Source: Tepidicella baoligensis
GTDB taxonomy: Bacteria > Pseudomonadota > Gammaproteobacteria > Burkholderiales > Burkholderiaceae_C
Length of the DNA: 64,000 nt
Assembly: GCF_013432195.1 (NCBI RefSeq)
Contig: NZ_JACCDB010000006.1
Location: 1 to 64,000 of the forward strand
Direction: 5' to 3'
A program made the translations under genes and the position numbers. Positions 50,389 to 59,660 of the stretch are shown piece by piece. Every line of letters starts with the position of its first letter. Position 1 is the stretch's first letter. The notes under the pieces are model-generated. The model was not told where the DNA came from. It did no database searches and saw only the letters and a list, made by a program, of their open reading frames with translations.

Positions 50389-51768
50389 GTGAAACATGTG
50401 ATCGATGAAGGGTTGCTGCAGCGGTTCGACGTGCCGGGGCCGCGCTATACGTCCTACCCGACGGCGGATCGCTTCGTGGAGGCGTTTGGAGAGCGCGACT
50501 ATATCCAGGCACTGGAGCAGCGTCGGGCGGGCTCGCTGGCACTGCCGTTGTCGGTCTATGTGCACATCCCTTTCTGTGCATCACTGTGTTACTACTGCGC
50601 CTGCAACAAGGTCATCACCAAGCACCACGGCAAGGCCGCGGAATACCTGCGCTATCTCGCGCACGAGCTGGAGCTGCAGGTTCAGTACGGTGGCCGAGGG
50701 CATCATGTGTCTCAAATGCACTTGGGCGGGGGCACCCCTACGTTTCTGAGCGACGCCGAACTGGAAGATCTGGTGTCCATGCTGCGCCGCCAGTTCACGC
50801 TGGTGCCGGGGGGAGAGTATTCCATCGAGGTCGATCCGCGCACCGTGACCGAAGAGCGGTTGCAGCACCTGCACAGGCTGGGCTTCAACCGCCTGAGCTT
50901 TGGCGTCCAGGATTTCGATCCGACGGTACAGAAGGCTGTTCACCGCATTCAGCCCGCCAAACAGGTGTTCCGTTTGGTGGAGGCTTCGCGTCACATCGGC
51001 TTCGAGTCGGTGAACGTAGACCTGATCTATGGCTTGCCGCAGCAAACGCCCGAATCGTTTCGCCACACGCTGGATCAGGTCAAGACGCTGCGCCCCGACC
51101 GCATCGCCTTGTATGCCTACGCCCACCTGCCGGCGCGGTTCAAGCCGCAGCGCCGCATCGTTTCGGCGGAACTGCCCAGCCCCGCCGACAAACTGGCCAT
51201 GTTGTCCGCGTCGCTCGACACCTTCAGCGAGGCGGGCTATGTGTACGTGGGCATGGACCATTTCGCTCTGCCCAACGACGCCCTGGCCGTGGCCAAGCGT
51301 CAGGGGCGGTTGCACCGCAATTTCCAGGGTTACAGCACCCAGCCCGACTGCGACCTGATTGCCCTGGGGGTGTCGGCCATCGGCCGCATCGGTGCCACTT
51401 ACAGCCAGAACGCCAAAACGCTGGAGGAATATTACGACGCCCTCGACCAGGGGCGCCTGCCCATCGTGCGCGGGCTGGCCCTGAGCCGGGACGATGTGCT
51501 GCGCCGTTCGGTGATCATGGCCATCATGTGCCAAGGCGTGGTGGATTTCGAATCCGTGGGGCTGGCGCACCTGATCGACTTCAAGAGCTACTTCGCCCGC
51601 GAACTGGAGCACTTGCACGACTTCGAAACCCTGGGCCTGCTGCGCATCACCGATACCTGCATCGAGGTCACGCCCGCCGGGTGGTATTTGGTGCGCGCCA
51701 TTGCCATGGTGTTTGACAAATACCTGCAGCTCGACCAGGACCGGGCGCGTTTTTCCAAGATCATCTGA
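50389..51768 (+). CDS. hemN: oxygen-independent coproporphyrinogen III dehydrogenase
   Basis: Radical SAM enzyme that converts coproporphyrinogen III to protoporphyrinogen IX without O2, allowing heme synthesis in anoxia. The GTG at 50389 (459 residues, close to E. coli's 457) is preferred: GGAG lies eight bases upstream and the protein then begins with the family-typical region. The RDVPGPRYTSYPT-like start is near 14, and the radical SAM cluster motif CASLCYYCAC near 62 (C-x3-C-x2-C-x-C). An FNR box controls it, in keeping with a need for heme by the cbb3 oxidase. Confidence 0.94.
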   Translation: MKHVIDEGLLQRFDVPGPRYTSYPTADRFVEAFGERDYIQALEQRRAGSLALPLSVYVHIPFCASLCYYCACNKVITKHHGKAAEYLRYLAHELELQVQYGGRGHHVSQMHLGGGTPTFLSDAELEDLVSMLRRQFTLVPGGEYSIEVDPRTVTEERLQHLHRLGFNRLSFGVQDFDPTVQKAVHRIQPAKQVFRLVEASRHIGFESVNVDLIYGLPQQTPESFRHTLDQVKTLRPDRIALYAYAHLPARFKPQRRIVSAELPSPADKLAMLSASLDTFSEAGYVYVGMDHFALPNDALAVAKRQGRLHRNFQGYSTQPDCDLIALGVSAIGRIGATYSQNAKTLEEYYDALDQGRLPIVRGLALSRDDVLRRSVIMAIMCQGVVDFESVGLAHLIDFKSYFARELEHLHDFETLGLLRITDTCIEVTPAGWYLVRAIAMVFDKYLQLDQDRARFSKII

Positions 51769-51796
51769 TCGGCCTCGCGCCTGATACAGTCCCTCC

Positions 51797-52468
51797 ATGC
51801 TGGAATCCATGATGGTCTCGGCCCTGCTGATGGGGCTGGTCGGTGGCCCCCATTGCGTGGCGATGTGCGGGGCCGCCTGCGCCGGCATTGCCCGTGGGGC
51901 GGCTCCCCACAGCACCCGCGCGTTGTGGGTGTTTCAGTTCAGCCGTTTGGCGGGCTACAGCCTGCTGGGCGCGCTGGCTGGCGGCACCGTGCAGGGGCTG
52001 GCCTGGATGGGCCAACAGACGGCCGTCATTCGCCCGCTGTGGACGCTGATGCATGTGGCGGCCCTGGTGCTGGGCTTGGCCTTGCTCTGGCAGGCCCGCC
52101 AGCCGGCCTTCATCGATGCATGGGCACAAGGACTCTGGCGCAAGGCGCGGCCGGTCATGGCTGCGCTCGGGCCACGGGCGCCGCTGGTGCTGGGGGCGGG
52201 TTGGGCGCTGATGCCCTGTGGTTTGCTGTATTCCGCGCTGCTCGTGGCCTCGCTGTCGGCCAGCGCGCTCAACGGCGCCGCGATCATGGCGGCGTTCGCT
52301 GCCGGCACCATGGTGTCGCTGACGGCAGCCCCCTGGTTGTTGCTCAAGCTCAAGGATGTCCGCTCCGGTGGTTGGGGTATCCGCCTGGCGGGACTGGCGC
52401 TGGTGCTCCTGTCGGGCTGGGCGTTGTGGATGGGCATCACCCACCCAACCGGTTTGTGGTGCGCCTGA
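51797..52468 (+). CDS. TauE/SafE (UreH-like) membrane protein
   Basis: A 223-residue polytopic membrane protein with about six helices. The GLVGGPHCVAMCGAACAGI start (about 13-31) and ALMPCGLLYSALLVAS in the second half are the paired Cys-containing motifs of the UreH-like sulfite-exporter/heavy-metal transport group, often found next to cbb3 genes, where copper or sulfur handling has been proposed. 28 bases after hemN. Its last 32 bases overlap the convergent EamA gene. Confidence 0.8.
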   Translation: MLESMMVSALLMGLVGGPHCVAMCGAACAGIARGAAPHSTRALWVFQFSRLAGYSLLGALAGGTVQGLAWMGQQTAVIRPLWTLMHVAALVLGLALLWQARQPAFIDAWAQGLWRKARPVMAALGPRAPLVLGAGWALMPCGLLYSALLVASLSASALNGAAIMAAFAAGTMVSLTAAPWLLLKLKDVRSGGWGIRLAGLALVLLSGWALWMGITHPTGLWCA

Positions 52469-53381
52469 GGCGGGGCGCCGTTGCCACCACCAGACCCGCC
52501 AGCGCGAGCCCGAAAGCGAGCCATTGGGTAGGCGTGAGCCGTTCGCCCAGGAACAGCACGCCGATGGCGGTGGCGCTCAGGGGCAGCATCACCGTGAACA
52601 CGCCAGCCTGGCTGGCCGGTACTTTCTTCAGGCCGGCCATCCATAGCCACACGGTCCACACGCTGGCTGCCAGCGCATAGAAGACGAGCAATCCCCACAG
52701 CTCCAGGTGCAGTGTCGAAAAATCGAAACTCCGGGCGGCCCACAGGCCGAATGGGGTCATCAGCGCCAGTCCCCAGAGGTTGATCAGTGCCGAAATGCGC
52801 CGGGGACTCATGCAACCAGCCAGCCGTTTGCCCATCACCACATAGGATGCCTCACACACCACGGCCGCCAACACCAGGGCATTGCCGATGAGCGGCAGCG
52901 GGATGCCCCACCAGGTGTGGCCCGGTCCGGGGGCGGGCGCTCCCGCTTTATCCAGGGAAAACAGGCCGATGCCGAGGAACGCGAGTCCGATCGCCAGCCA
53001 CAGCCGCGCCGAGATCGATTCGCGCAGAAATACCCAGCTCAGCAACGCGACCACGGCCGGAATGGACGACAGAATCACCCCCGCCGCACTGGCCGTGGTG
53101 AGGCTGACGCCCCAGAGCATGCAGATCGAAAACAGGAAATTACCGAAAAAGGATTCGGCGAACAGCAGCATGCGCGTGCGAACATCCAACGGCCCTTCTT
53201 CAGCAGGCTTGCGCAGCCAGTGCGCCATGGCAGCCGCACCGATTCCGAACCGCAGCCAAGCCAACAAAAAGACCGGCATGGCCGCCACGAGTGGTTTGGA
53301 CAGGGCCACGTAGCTGCCCACCAGCGCCATGCTGAGGGCGAGCGCGCCGTAAGCAGTCCAAGGTGTCGGGGACGGATTCAT
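52437..53381 (-). CDS. EamA/DMT-family transporter
   Basis: A 314-residue inner-membrane protein with about ten transmembrane helices in two EamA repeats (about 12-150 and 165-300), the architecture of drug/metabolite exporters such as RhaT/YdcZ-type and amino acid exporters. The two repeats share an LLSWVFLRESIS-type and a VLFLGERLTPTQW-type segment at equivalent positions. Substrate unknown. It overlaps the convergent TauE/SafE gene tail to tail by 32 bases. Confidence 0.85.
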   Translation of the reverse strand: MNPSPTPWTAYGALALSMALVGSYVALSKPLVAAMPVFLLAWLRFGIGAAAMAHWLRKPAEEGPLDVRTRMLLFAESFFGNFLFSICMLWGVSLTTASAAGVILSSIPAVVALLSWVFLRESISARLWLAIGLAFLGIGLFSLDKAGAPAPGPGHTWWGIPLPLIGNALVLAAVVCEASYVVMGKRLAGCMSPRRISALINLWGLALMTPFGLWAARSFDFSTLHLELWGLLVFYALAASVWTVWLWMAGLKKVPASQAGVFTVMLPLSATAIGVLFLGERLTPTQWLAFGLALAGLVVATAPRLRRTTNRLGG

Positions 53382-53732
53382 GCAGAGGGCTCCGTGCAGG
53401 TTCGATCATGCCAAAAAACCAGCGTCAGCCTTGTCCAACCACCCAGTGCTGGGCCCAGCCTCATTTCATATTGCAGAAATAAAATTTCTTAATGTGGAAA
53501 ATAAAATGCTGCAATGCAAAAAAATTTTTCATCACGAAAGAAAAATTTCTACTATGCGGGATATACTTTGTAAGTCATTGATATTCAAAGAATAAAAAAA
53601 TGTCTTCTATAAGACATAAGATTGTTTTTTGGTCTTATAGAAGACTAAACTCAGTTCCAACGGCACCGGGATTGCATGCTGAACCAACGCACCGGGCCGC
53701 ACCGGTTTGTTTTCAACCTTCAGGAGAGCGTC
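53382..53732. other. AT-rich regulatory region before aceA
   Basis: Between the EamA start and aceA there are 351 bases without a gene. The part from about 53465 to 53660 is strikingly AT-rich in a GC-rich genome. It contains palindromes AGAAAT-N3-ATTTCT (53475-53489) and AGAAA-N2-TTTCT (53539-53550), a TATACT hexamer (53562-53567), and the paired operators at 53602-53645. It probably holds several aceA promoter and activator elements, such as UP-element-like A-tracts. Confidence 0.6.
53602..53645. promoter_or_regulatory. two GTCTT-N4-AAGAC operators, 30 bp apart
   Basis: GTCTTCTATAAGAC (53602-53615) and GTCTTATAGAAGAC (53632-53645) are each palindromes (GTCTT-N4-AAGAC) and are exact reverse complements of one another. 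Centres are 30 bases apart, about three helical turns, so dimers would sit on the same DNA face. A candidate promoter (TTGTTT 53622-53627, TAAACT 53646-53651) straddles the second site, which suggests repression of aceA. The binding protein is unknown to me; a dimeric GntR- or XRE-type regulator would fit. Confidence 0.7.
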
Positions 53733-55064
53733 ATGTCATCCGCCATCAACCCGCAACTGAGCCGCCAGCAGCAGATCGAAGCGCTGGAAAAAGACTGGGC
53801 CAACAACCCCCGCTGGAAAGGCGTCAAGCGCGGCTACACCGCTGCCGACGTGGTGCGTCTGCGCGGCAGTGTGCAGCCCGAGTACACCTACGCCCAGAAC
53901 GGTGCCCGTAAATTGTGGGAGAAGATCAACGGCGGCGCCAAGAAGGGCTATGTGAATGCCTTCGGCGCCATCACCGCTGGCCAGGCCATGCAGCAGGCCA
54001 AGGCGGGCCTGGAGGCCGTGTATCTGTCGGGCTGGCAAGTGGCCGCCGACGGCAACACCTCCGAAACCATGTATCCGGACCAGTCGCTGTATGCCTATGA
54101 CTCGGTGCCGACCATGGTGCGCCGCATCAACAACACCTTCAAGCGTGCCGACGAAATCCAGTGGAGCCGCGGCATCGGCCCGGGCGATGAGGGCTACATC
54201 GACTACTTCCTGCCGATCGTGGCCGATGCCGAAGCCGGTTTCGGCGGCGTGCTGAACGCCTTCGAGCTGATGAAGAACATGATCGCCGCCGGCGCCGCAG
54301 GTGTGCACTTCGAAGACCAGCTGGCTGCCGTCAAGAAGTGCGGCCACATGGGTGGCAAGGTGCTGGTGCCGACCCAGGAAGCCATCGAGAAGCTGATCGC
54401 CGCTCGCTTCGCCGCCGACGTGATGGGCGTGCCCACCCTGATCCTGGCCCGTACCGACGCCGAAGCCGCCAACCTGCTCACCTCCGACCACGACAGCCGC
54501 GACAAGCCCTTCCTCACGGGTGAGCGCACTCAGGAAGGCTTCTATCGCGTCAAGAACGGTCTGGAGCAGGCCATCAGCCGCGGCGTTTCCTACGCCCCGT
54601 ATGCGGACCTGGTGTGGTGCGAAACCGGTACGCCGGACCTGGGCTTTGCCCGCGAATTCGCTCAGGCCGTGCATGCCGCCTGCCCCGGCAAGCTGCTGTC
54701 CTACAACTGCTCGCCGTCCTTCAACTGGAAGAAGAACCTGGACGATGTCACCATCGCCAAGTTCCAGGACGAGCTCTCTGCGCTGGGCTACAAGTACCAG
54801 TTCATCACCCTGGCCGGCATCCACGTCAACTGGTTCAACACCTTCAAGTTCGCTCACGCTTACGCCCGCGGCGAAGGCATGAAGCACTATGTGGAAATGG
54901 TGCAGGAGCCAGAATTCAAGGCACGTGAACTGGGTTACACCTTCGTGTCGCACCAGCAGGAGGTGGGCGCTGGCTACTTCGACGACGTGACCACCGTGAT
55001 CCAAGGTGGCTCTTCCAGCGTGAAAGCGCTGGCTGGCTCGACCGAGGAAGAGCAGTTCCACTGA
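53733..55064 (+). CDS. aceA: isocitrate lyase
   Basis: First enzyme of the glyoxylate shunt: cleaves isocitrate to glyoxylate and succinate, needed for growth on acetate or fatty acids. The 443 residues carry the catalytic [11 protein letters not shown] (about 200, catalytic cysteine), with [17 protein letters not shown] near 104 and [14 protein letters not shown] near 237. The start at 53733 has CAGGAGAG upstream. No aceB neighbour is present. The AT-rich operator region upstream implies tight carbon-source control. Confidence 0.96.
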   Translation: MSSAINPQLSRQQQIEALEKDWANNPRWKGVKRGYTAADVVRLRGSVQPEYTYAQNGARKLWEKINGGAKKGYVNAFGAITAGQAMQQAKAGLEAVYLSGWQVAADGNTSETMYPDQSLYAYDSVPTMVRRINNTFKRADEIQWSRGIGPGDEGYIDYFLPIVADAEAGFGGVLNAFELMKNMIAAGAAGVHFEDQLAAVKKCGHMGGKVLVPTQEAIEKLIAARFAADVMGVPTLILARTDAEAANLLTSDHDSRDKPFLTGERTQEGFYRVKNGLEQAISRGVSYAPYADLVWCETGTPDLGFAREFAQAVHAACPGKLLSYNCSPSFNWKKNLDDVTIAKFQDELSALGYKYQFITLAGIHVNWFNTFKFAHAYARGEGMKHYVEMVQEPEFKARELGYTFVSHQQEVGAGYFDDVTTVIQGGSSSVKALAGSTEEEQFH

Positions 55065-55093
55065 TCTGCCACCCCCGGCAGGGGGACGCATGC

Positions 55094-55119
55094 AGCCCGG
55101 GCCCGTCCCGGGCTTTTTT
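55094..55119 (+). terminator. intrinsic terminator after aceA
   Basis: AGCCCGGG (55094-55101), a five-base loop and CCCGGGCT (55107-55114) followed by six T residues. It is 30 bases past the aceA stop. Confidence 0.93.
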
Positions 55120-55134
55120 GTGGGAAAATGGCTG

Positions 55135-55164
55135 ACGCGGCCCCGAGCCGCGTTTCGTTTTTTT
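55135..55164 (+). terminator. terminator-like hairpin in the thrS leader
   Basis: ACGCGGC (55135-55141), CCCGA and GCCGCGT (55147-55153), then TTCG and seven T residues ending 10 bases before the thrS ATG. As it lies after the aceA terminator, it is either a second backup terminator or an attenuator inside the thrS leader. The thrS start has no obvious ribosome site, so the hairpin could also affect translation. Confidence 0.6.
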
Positions 55165-55174
55165 GGTTCTGCCC

Positions 55175-57085
55175 ATGCTCAACATCACGCTCCCCGACGG
55201 TTCCCTGCGCCAATTCCCCGGCCCGGTCACAGTGGCCGAAGTGGCGGCTTCGATTGGGACCGGTCTGGCCAAAGCCGCTCTGGGCGGCAAGGTCGACGGC
55301 CAGCTGGTGGATACGTCCTACACCATCGAGCGGGATGCCAGCTTGGCCATTGTCACCGCCAAGGACCCCGAAGGCCTGGAGATGATTCGCCACTCCACCG
55401 CCCACCTCTTGGCCTACGCTGTCAAGGAGCTGTTTCCGGATGCACAGGTCACCATCGGTCCGGTGATCGACAACGGCTTCTATTACGATTTTTCCTACAA
55501 GCGCCCCTTCACGCCCGAAGACCTGGTCGCCATCGAGAAAAAAATGGCCGAACTGGCTGCGAAGGACGAGCCCGTGGTCCGCCGTGTGCTGCCACGCGAC
55601 GAGGCAGTCGCTTACTTCAAGGGGCTGGGCGAGCACTACAAGGCCGAGATCATCAGCAGCATTCCTGCAGGGGAGGAGGTCAGCCTGTATCGAGAGGGCC
55701 GCTTCGAGGACCTGTGCCGAGGGCCCCATGTGCCCAGCACCGGCAAGCTCAAGCACTTCAAGCTCATGAAGGTGGCCGGTGCTTACTGGCGCGGCGACCA
55801 CCGCAACGAGATGTTGCAGCGCATCTATGGCACGGCCTGGGCCACCAAGGACGATCTGCAGAACTACCTCACCATGCTCGAAGAGGCCGAGAGGCGGGAT
55901 CACCGCAAGCTCGGTCGAGAGCTGGACCTGTTCCACATCGACGACCACGCGCCCGGGCTGGTGTTCTGGCACCCCAAGGGCTGGACGCTGTGGCAGGAGG
56001 TGGAGCAATACATGCGCCGGGTTTACCGGGAAAACGGCTACCAGGAAGTCAAGGGGCCGCAGATCCTGGACAAGACGCTGTGGGAAAAAACCGGCCACTG
56101 GGACAAGTACCGGGAGAACATGTTCACCACCGAATCGGAAAAGCGCGACTACGCGCTCAAGCCGATGAACTGCCCGGGCCACATCCTCATCTTCAAGCAG
56201 GGCATCAAGAGCTACCGCGACCTGCCGCTGCGCTACGGCGAATTCGGCCAGTGCCACCGCAACGAGCCCTCGGGCGGCTTGCACGGCATCATGCGCGTGC
56301 GCGGCTTCACGCAGGACGATGGCCACATCTTCTGCACCGAAGACCAGATCCTGGCCGAGTGCGACACCTTCACCCAGGTGCTCAAAAAGGTGTACGCCGA
56401 CTTCGGCTTCAGCGACATCCTCTACAAGGTCTCCACCCGCCCGGCCGCGCGCATCGGTTCGGACGAGCTGTGGGACAAGGCCGAAAAAGCGCTCATGGAC
56501 AGCCTGCGCCATGCCGGCTGCGAGTTCGTGGTTTCCGAGGGCGACGGCGCCTTCTACGGGCCGAAGATCGAATACACCCTGCGTGATGCCATTGGCCGCG
56601 AATGGCAGTGCGGCACCATTCAGGTGGACTTCAACCTGGCCGAACGGCTCGACGCCGAATACGTGGCCGAAGACGGCAGCCGCCAGCGCCCCGTCATCCT
56701 GCACCGCGCCATCGTTGGCAGCATGGAGCGATTCATCGGCATCCTGATCGAGCAGCATGCCGGCGCGCTGCCCACGTGGTTGGCTCCGCTGCAGGTGGCG
56801 GTGCTCAACATCACCGATGCACAGGCCGAATACTGTCGCGAAATTGCCAAAACACTGGAAAATCAAGGCTTTAGGGTGGCATTGGATTTGCGCAACGAAA
56901 AAATCACATATAAAATCCGGGAGTTTTCGCTGCAAAAGCTGCCTTACATCCTCGTCGTGGGCGACAAGGAGAAGGCGGCCGGGTCCGTTGCCGTGCGTGC
57001 GCGCGGCAACAAAGACCTCGGCATGCTATCCCTTGACGAATTCATTCAGCGCCTGCGTGCTGACATTCACGCCCGGGTTTCATGA
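55175..57085 (+). CDS. thrS: threonyl-tRNA synthetase
   Basis: Class II synthetase charging tRNA-Thr. The 636 residues have the TGS domain (1-62), the editing domain with [16 protein letters not shown] near 71, and the catalytic core with the zinc and substrate residues in [20 protein letters not shown] near 330. The anticodon-binding domain follows from about 535. It heads the conserved thrS-infC-rpmI-rplT-pheS-pheT-ihfA order. ATG at 55175; four upstream in-frame codons are in the hairpin T-tract. Confidence 0.96.
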   Translation: MLNITLPDGSLRQFPGPVTVAEVAASIGTGLAKAALGGKVDGQLVDTSYTIERDASLAIVTAKDPEGLEMIRHSTAHLLAYAVKELFPDAQVTIGPVIDNGFYYDFSYKRPFTPEDLVAIEKKMAELAAKDEPVVRRVLPRDEAVAYFKGLGEHYKAEIISSIPAGEEVSLYREGRFEDLCRGPHVPSTGKLKHFKLMKVAGAYWRGDHRNEMLQRIYGTAWATKDDLQNYLTMLEEAERRDHRKLGRELDLFHIDDHAPGLVFWHPKGWTLWQEVEQYMRRVYRENGYQEVKGPQILDKTLWEKTGHWDKYRENMFTTESEKRDYALKPMNCPGHILIFKQGIKSYRDLPLRYGEFGQCHRNEPSGGLHGIMRVRGFTQDDGHIFCTEDQILAECDTFTQVLKKVYADFGFSDILYKVSTRPAARIGSDELWDKAEKALMDSLRHAGCEFVVSEGDGAFYGPKIEYTLRDAIGREWQCGTIQVDFNLAERLDAEYVAEDGSRQRPVILHRAIVGSMERFIGILIEQHAGALPTWLAPLQVAVLNITDAQAEYCREIAKTLENQGFRVALDLRNEKITYKIREFSLQKLPYILVVGDKEKAAGSVAVRARGNKDLGMLSLDEFIQRLRADIHARVS

Positions 57086-57146
57086 GCGTCGAGGCTGTTT
57101 TTGTGGTTGTGCTGCTCGTCAGCGTGTTTGAATAAAGGATTTCACC

Positions 57147-57755
57147 ATCGCTACCTCTGCCCCGAATTTCCGCGACCGCCGTCATCGGGAGGAACGCGCC
57201 CATCGACTCAACCGTGAAATCAACGCTCCTGAAGTGCGTTTGATGGGACCCGACGGCGAAGCCATCGGCATCGTCAGCATCCAGGAGGCCTTGCGCATGG
57301 CCGGCGACCTCGATGTCGATCTGGTCGAAATTGCCGCGATGGCCAAGCCGCCGGTGTGCCGCCTCATCGACTACGGCAAGTTCAAGTACGCAGAGCAGAA
57401 AAAAGCGGCGGAGGCCAAAGCCAAGCAAAAGGTCATCGAGGTCAAGGAAGTCAAGTTCCGCCCCGGTACCGACGAGGGCGATTACCAGATCAAGATGCGC
57501 AACATTCGCCGCTTCCTCGAAGATGGCGACAAATGCAAGGTGACCCTGCGGTTCCGGGGCCGTGAAATCACGCACCAGGAGCTGGGCTTGGCTTTGTTGC
57601 AGCGCATACGCGACGAACTCGGTGACTCGATCGTGGTGGAGCAGTTCCCCAAGCTCGAAGGTCGCCAGATGATCATGATGATCGCGCCCGGCCGTAAGAA
57701 GGCCGGGGGCGGCAAGCCGGCGTCGGAAACGGCGGCGGTCAGCCAGGGAGCCTGA
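57147..57755 (+). CDS. infC: translation initiation factor IF-3, AUC start codon
   Basis: Binds the 30S subunit and discriminates against non-canonical start codons. The in-frame region from the stop at 57129-57131 to the first ATG at 57234 contains no ATG. The only GTG and TTG lie at its very end and would delete the conserved N-terminal motif [19 protein letters not shown] at 57147 is in frame and has AAAGGA six bases upstream, giving 202 residues. A non-AUG start is the known basis of infC autoregulation (AUU in E. coli). C-terminal domain with [19 protein letters not shown] near 97 is standard. Confidence 0.93.
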   Translation: MATSAPNFRDRRHREERAHRLNREINAPEVRLMGPDGEAIGIVSIQEALRMAGDLDVDLVEIAAMAKPPVCRLIDYGKFKYAEQKKAAEAKAKQKVIEVKEVKFRPGTDEGDYQIKMRNIRRFLEDGDKCKVTLRFRGREITHQELGLALLQRIRDELGDSIVVEQFPKLEGRQMIMMIAPGRKKAGGGKPASETAAVSQGA

Positions 57756-57875
57756 GGTTCGCTGGTATCAGGGCGGTGCGGGTCGGTCACCCGCATTGCC
57801 CCAAGTGGCTCGGGGCCAACAAGACCGTGATGGGTTTCACGGCGCCTCGCGAGCACAAACCATAAGGAGCATGTC
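57756..57875 (+). promoter_or_regulatory. structured infC-rpmI intergenic leader, possible L20 operator
   Basis: The 120 bases between infC and rpmI contain two strong hairpins: GCGGGT (57778-57783) with ACCCGC (57789-57794), and GCCCC (57798-57802) with GGGGC (57812-57816). They are followed by an AAGGAG ribosome site. In E. coli this region folds into the site where L20 represses rpmI-rplT. The position and structure fit, but sequence similarity cannot be judged here. Confidence 0.4.
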
Positions 57876-58079
57876 ATGCCCAAAATGAAGACCAAGAGCA
57901 GTGCGAAAAAGCGTTTTCGCGTTCGTCCCGGTGGCACCGTCAAGCGCGGTCAAGCCTTCAAGCGTCACATCCTGACCAAGAAGACCACCAAGAACAAGCG
58001 CCAGTTGCGCGGTGCGGTGAATGTGCATGAGACCAACATGGGTCACATGGCGCAGATGCTGCCCTTTGCCGGCCTGTAA
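57876..58079 (+). CDS. rpmI: 50S ribosomal protein L35
   Basis: A 67-residue very basic ribosomal protein. It begins [15 protein letters not shown] and ends with the conserved LPFAGL-type tail. ATAAGGAGC precedes the start. Co-transcribed with rplT, 27 bases downstream. Confidence 0.97.
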   Translation: MPKMKTKSSAKKRFRVRPGGTVKRGQAFKRHILTKKTTKNKRQLRGAVNVHETNMGHMAQMLPFAGL

Positions 58080-58106
58080 TTCAACGCGACGAACAAGGAG
58101 TAAGCT

Positions 58107-58466
58107 ATGCCTCGCGTCAAACGTGGTGTCACCGCACGTGCCCGTCACAAAAAAGTTCTGAAGCTGGCCAAGGGTTTCCGTGGCCGCCGCGGCAATGTCT
58201 TCCGCGTCGCCAAGCAGGCGGTGATGAAGGCGGGCCAGTACGCCTACCGCGACCGTCGCACCCGCAAGCGCGTGTTCCGCCAGCTGTGGATCGCGCGTAT
58301 CAACGCCGGTGTGCGTGAACTGGGCCTGACCTACAGCCAGTTCGCCAACGGCCTGAAGAAAGCCGCCATCGAAATCGACCGCAAGGTCCTGGCCGATCTG
58401 GCCGTGAACGACAAAGCCGCTTTCAGCAGCATTGTCGAGCAGGTCAAGGCCAAGCTGGCGGCTTGA
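58107..58466 (+). CDS. rplT: 50S ribosomal protein L20
   Basis: A 119-residue 23S-binding assembly protein and likely translational repressor of its own operon. The N-terminal basic extension ([20 protein letters not shown]) and globular domain with [16 protein letters not shown] are typical. Its stop TGA overlaps the ATG of a six-residue leader peptide (58466-58486). Confidence 0.97.
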   Translation: MPRVKRGVTARARHKKVLKLAKGFRGRRGNVFRVAKQAVMKAGQYAYRDRRTRKRVFRQLWIARINAGVRELGLTYSQFANGLKKAAIEIDRKVLADLAVNDKAAFSSIVEQVKAKLAA

Positions 58467-58486
58467 TGGACGACGGGTTTTTCTGA
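58466..58486 (+). CDS. putative pheST leader peptide (MDDGFF)
   Basis: ATG GAC GAC GGG TTT TTC TGA starts within the rplT stop (TGATG overlap) and ends in two consecutive Phe codons. It is followed by hairpin CGGGTTTTTC/GAAAATACCCG (58474-58499) and a terminator at 58507-58537 before pheS. This mirrors E. coli pheM, whose Phe-rich leader controls pheST by attenuation. Translation from rplT by reinitiation is plausible. I do not see a strong alternative antiterminator pairing, so attenuation is suggested, not shown. Confidence 0.55.
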   Translation: MDDGFF

Positions 58487-58506
58487 GCGAAAATACCCGG
58501 CTTGAG

Positions 58507-58537
58507 GGGCCAGCGCTGTACGGCACTGGCCCTTTTT
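58507..58537 (+). terminator. terminator/attenuator ahead of pheS
   Basis: GGGCCAG (58507-58513), a 12-base loop and CTGGCCC (58526-58532) followed by five T residues. It lies inside an operon that must express pheST, so it is better read as a conditional attenuator or partial terminator than an end point. Confidence 0.75.
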
Positions 58538-58560
58538 CATTTTCCCTTGTGGACCGTGAG

Positions 58561-59631
58561 ATGAACGACCTCGATGCCCTGGTGCAGTCTGCGCGCGAAC
58601 TGTTCGCGCGGGCCGCCACCCCCGCCGATCTGGAAAACGCCAAAGCCCAGTTTTTGGGCAAGAGCGGCCGCATGACCGAGCTGATGAAAGGCATGGCCGC
58701 CCTCAGCGTGGAGGAGAAGAAGACCCGGGGCGCGGCCATCAACGTGGCCAAACAAGCGATCGAGGCAGCGCTGAACGAGCGCCGCCATGAGTTGGCCGAG
58801 GCGGAACTGCAGCGCCAGTTGCACGCCGAAGCGCTGGACGTGACCCTGCCTGGCCGCCAGCGTGGCACAGGCGGTCTGCACCCCGTGAGCCTGACGATGG
58901 AGCGCATCGAGGCGATTTTCGGCTCCATGGGTTTCGAGGTGGCCGACGGCCCTGAGATCGAGTCCGACTGGTTCAACTTCACCGCGCTCAACACGCCCGA
59001 AGACCACCCGGCGCGCTCCATGCACGACACTTTCTACGTGGAAGGGGGCAGCGAAAAAGCGCCCAATCTGCTGCGCACGCACACCAGCCCCATGCAGATC
59101 CGCCATGCGGTGCAACACGTCAAACGTTACAAGGCGCTGGCGGGCGCTCCAGCCGACGGCCTGTTCAGTGGTGACATGCCCGAGATCCGCGTCATCGCGC
59201 CGGGCCGCACCTACCGGGTGGACAGCGATGCCACCCACTCGCCCATGTTTCACCAGTGCGAAGGCCTGTGGATTGGCGAAAACGTGAGCTTCAAGGACCT
59301 GAAGTTCGTGTTCACCGATTTCTGCCGCACCTTCTTCGAGTCGGACGACCTGGTGCTGCGCTTTCGCCCCAGCTTCTTCCCTTTCACCGAGCCCAGCGCC
59401 GAGATCGATATCCAGTTCCAGACGGGCCCGCTGGCGGGCCGCTGGCTGGAGGTGGCGGGCAGCGGCCAGGTGCACCCGAACGTGGTGCGCAACATGGGGC
59501 TGGACCCCGAGAAATACATTGGCTTTGCCTTCGGCATGGGCCCCGATCGCCTGACCATGCTGCGCTATGGCGTCAACGACCTGCGCCTGTTCTTCGACGG
59601 CGACATCCGCTTCCTGAGCCAGTTTCGCTGA
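58561..59631 (+). CDS. pheS: phenylalanyl-tRNA synthetase alpha subunit
   Basis: Catalytic subunit of the (alpha-beta)2 enzyme charging tRNA-Phe. The 356 residues have an N-terminal coiled-coil tRNA-binding part (about 1-85) and class II motifs: motif 2 [19 protein letters not shown] near 230 and motif 3 [17 protein letters not shown] near 320, with [16 protein letters not shown] near 270. The ATG at 58561 is 24 bases after the attenuator T-run; upstream in-frame codons cover the leader hairpins and are not coding. Confidence 0.96.
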   Translation: MNDLDALVQSARELFARAATPADLENAKAQFLGKSGRMTELMKGMAALSVEEKKTRGAAINVAKQAIEAALNERRHELAEAELQRQLHAEALDVTLPGRQRGTGGLHPVSLTMERIEAIFGSMGFEVADGPEIESDWFNFTALNTPEDHPARSMHDTFYVEGGSEKAPNLLRTHTSPMQIRHAVQHVKRYKALAGAPADGLFSGDMPEIRVIAPGRTYRVDSDATHSPMFHQCEGLWIGENVSFKDLKFVFTDFCRTFFESDDLVLRFRPSFFPFTEPSAEIDIQFQTGPLAGRWLEVAGSGQVHPNVVRNMGLDPEKYIGFAFGMGPDRLTMLRYGVNDLRLFFDGDIRFLSQFR

Positions 59632-59660
59632 TCTGCCAACGCATTCCGAGAGTCTGAAAC

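Noticed and set aside
55128-55385. Leader peptide for threonine-specific attenuation of thrS
   Set aside because: The ATG at 55128 opens a frame through the hairpin, but it lacks a run of Thr codons and continues far into thrS in another frame.
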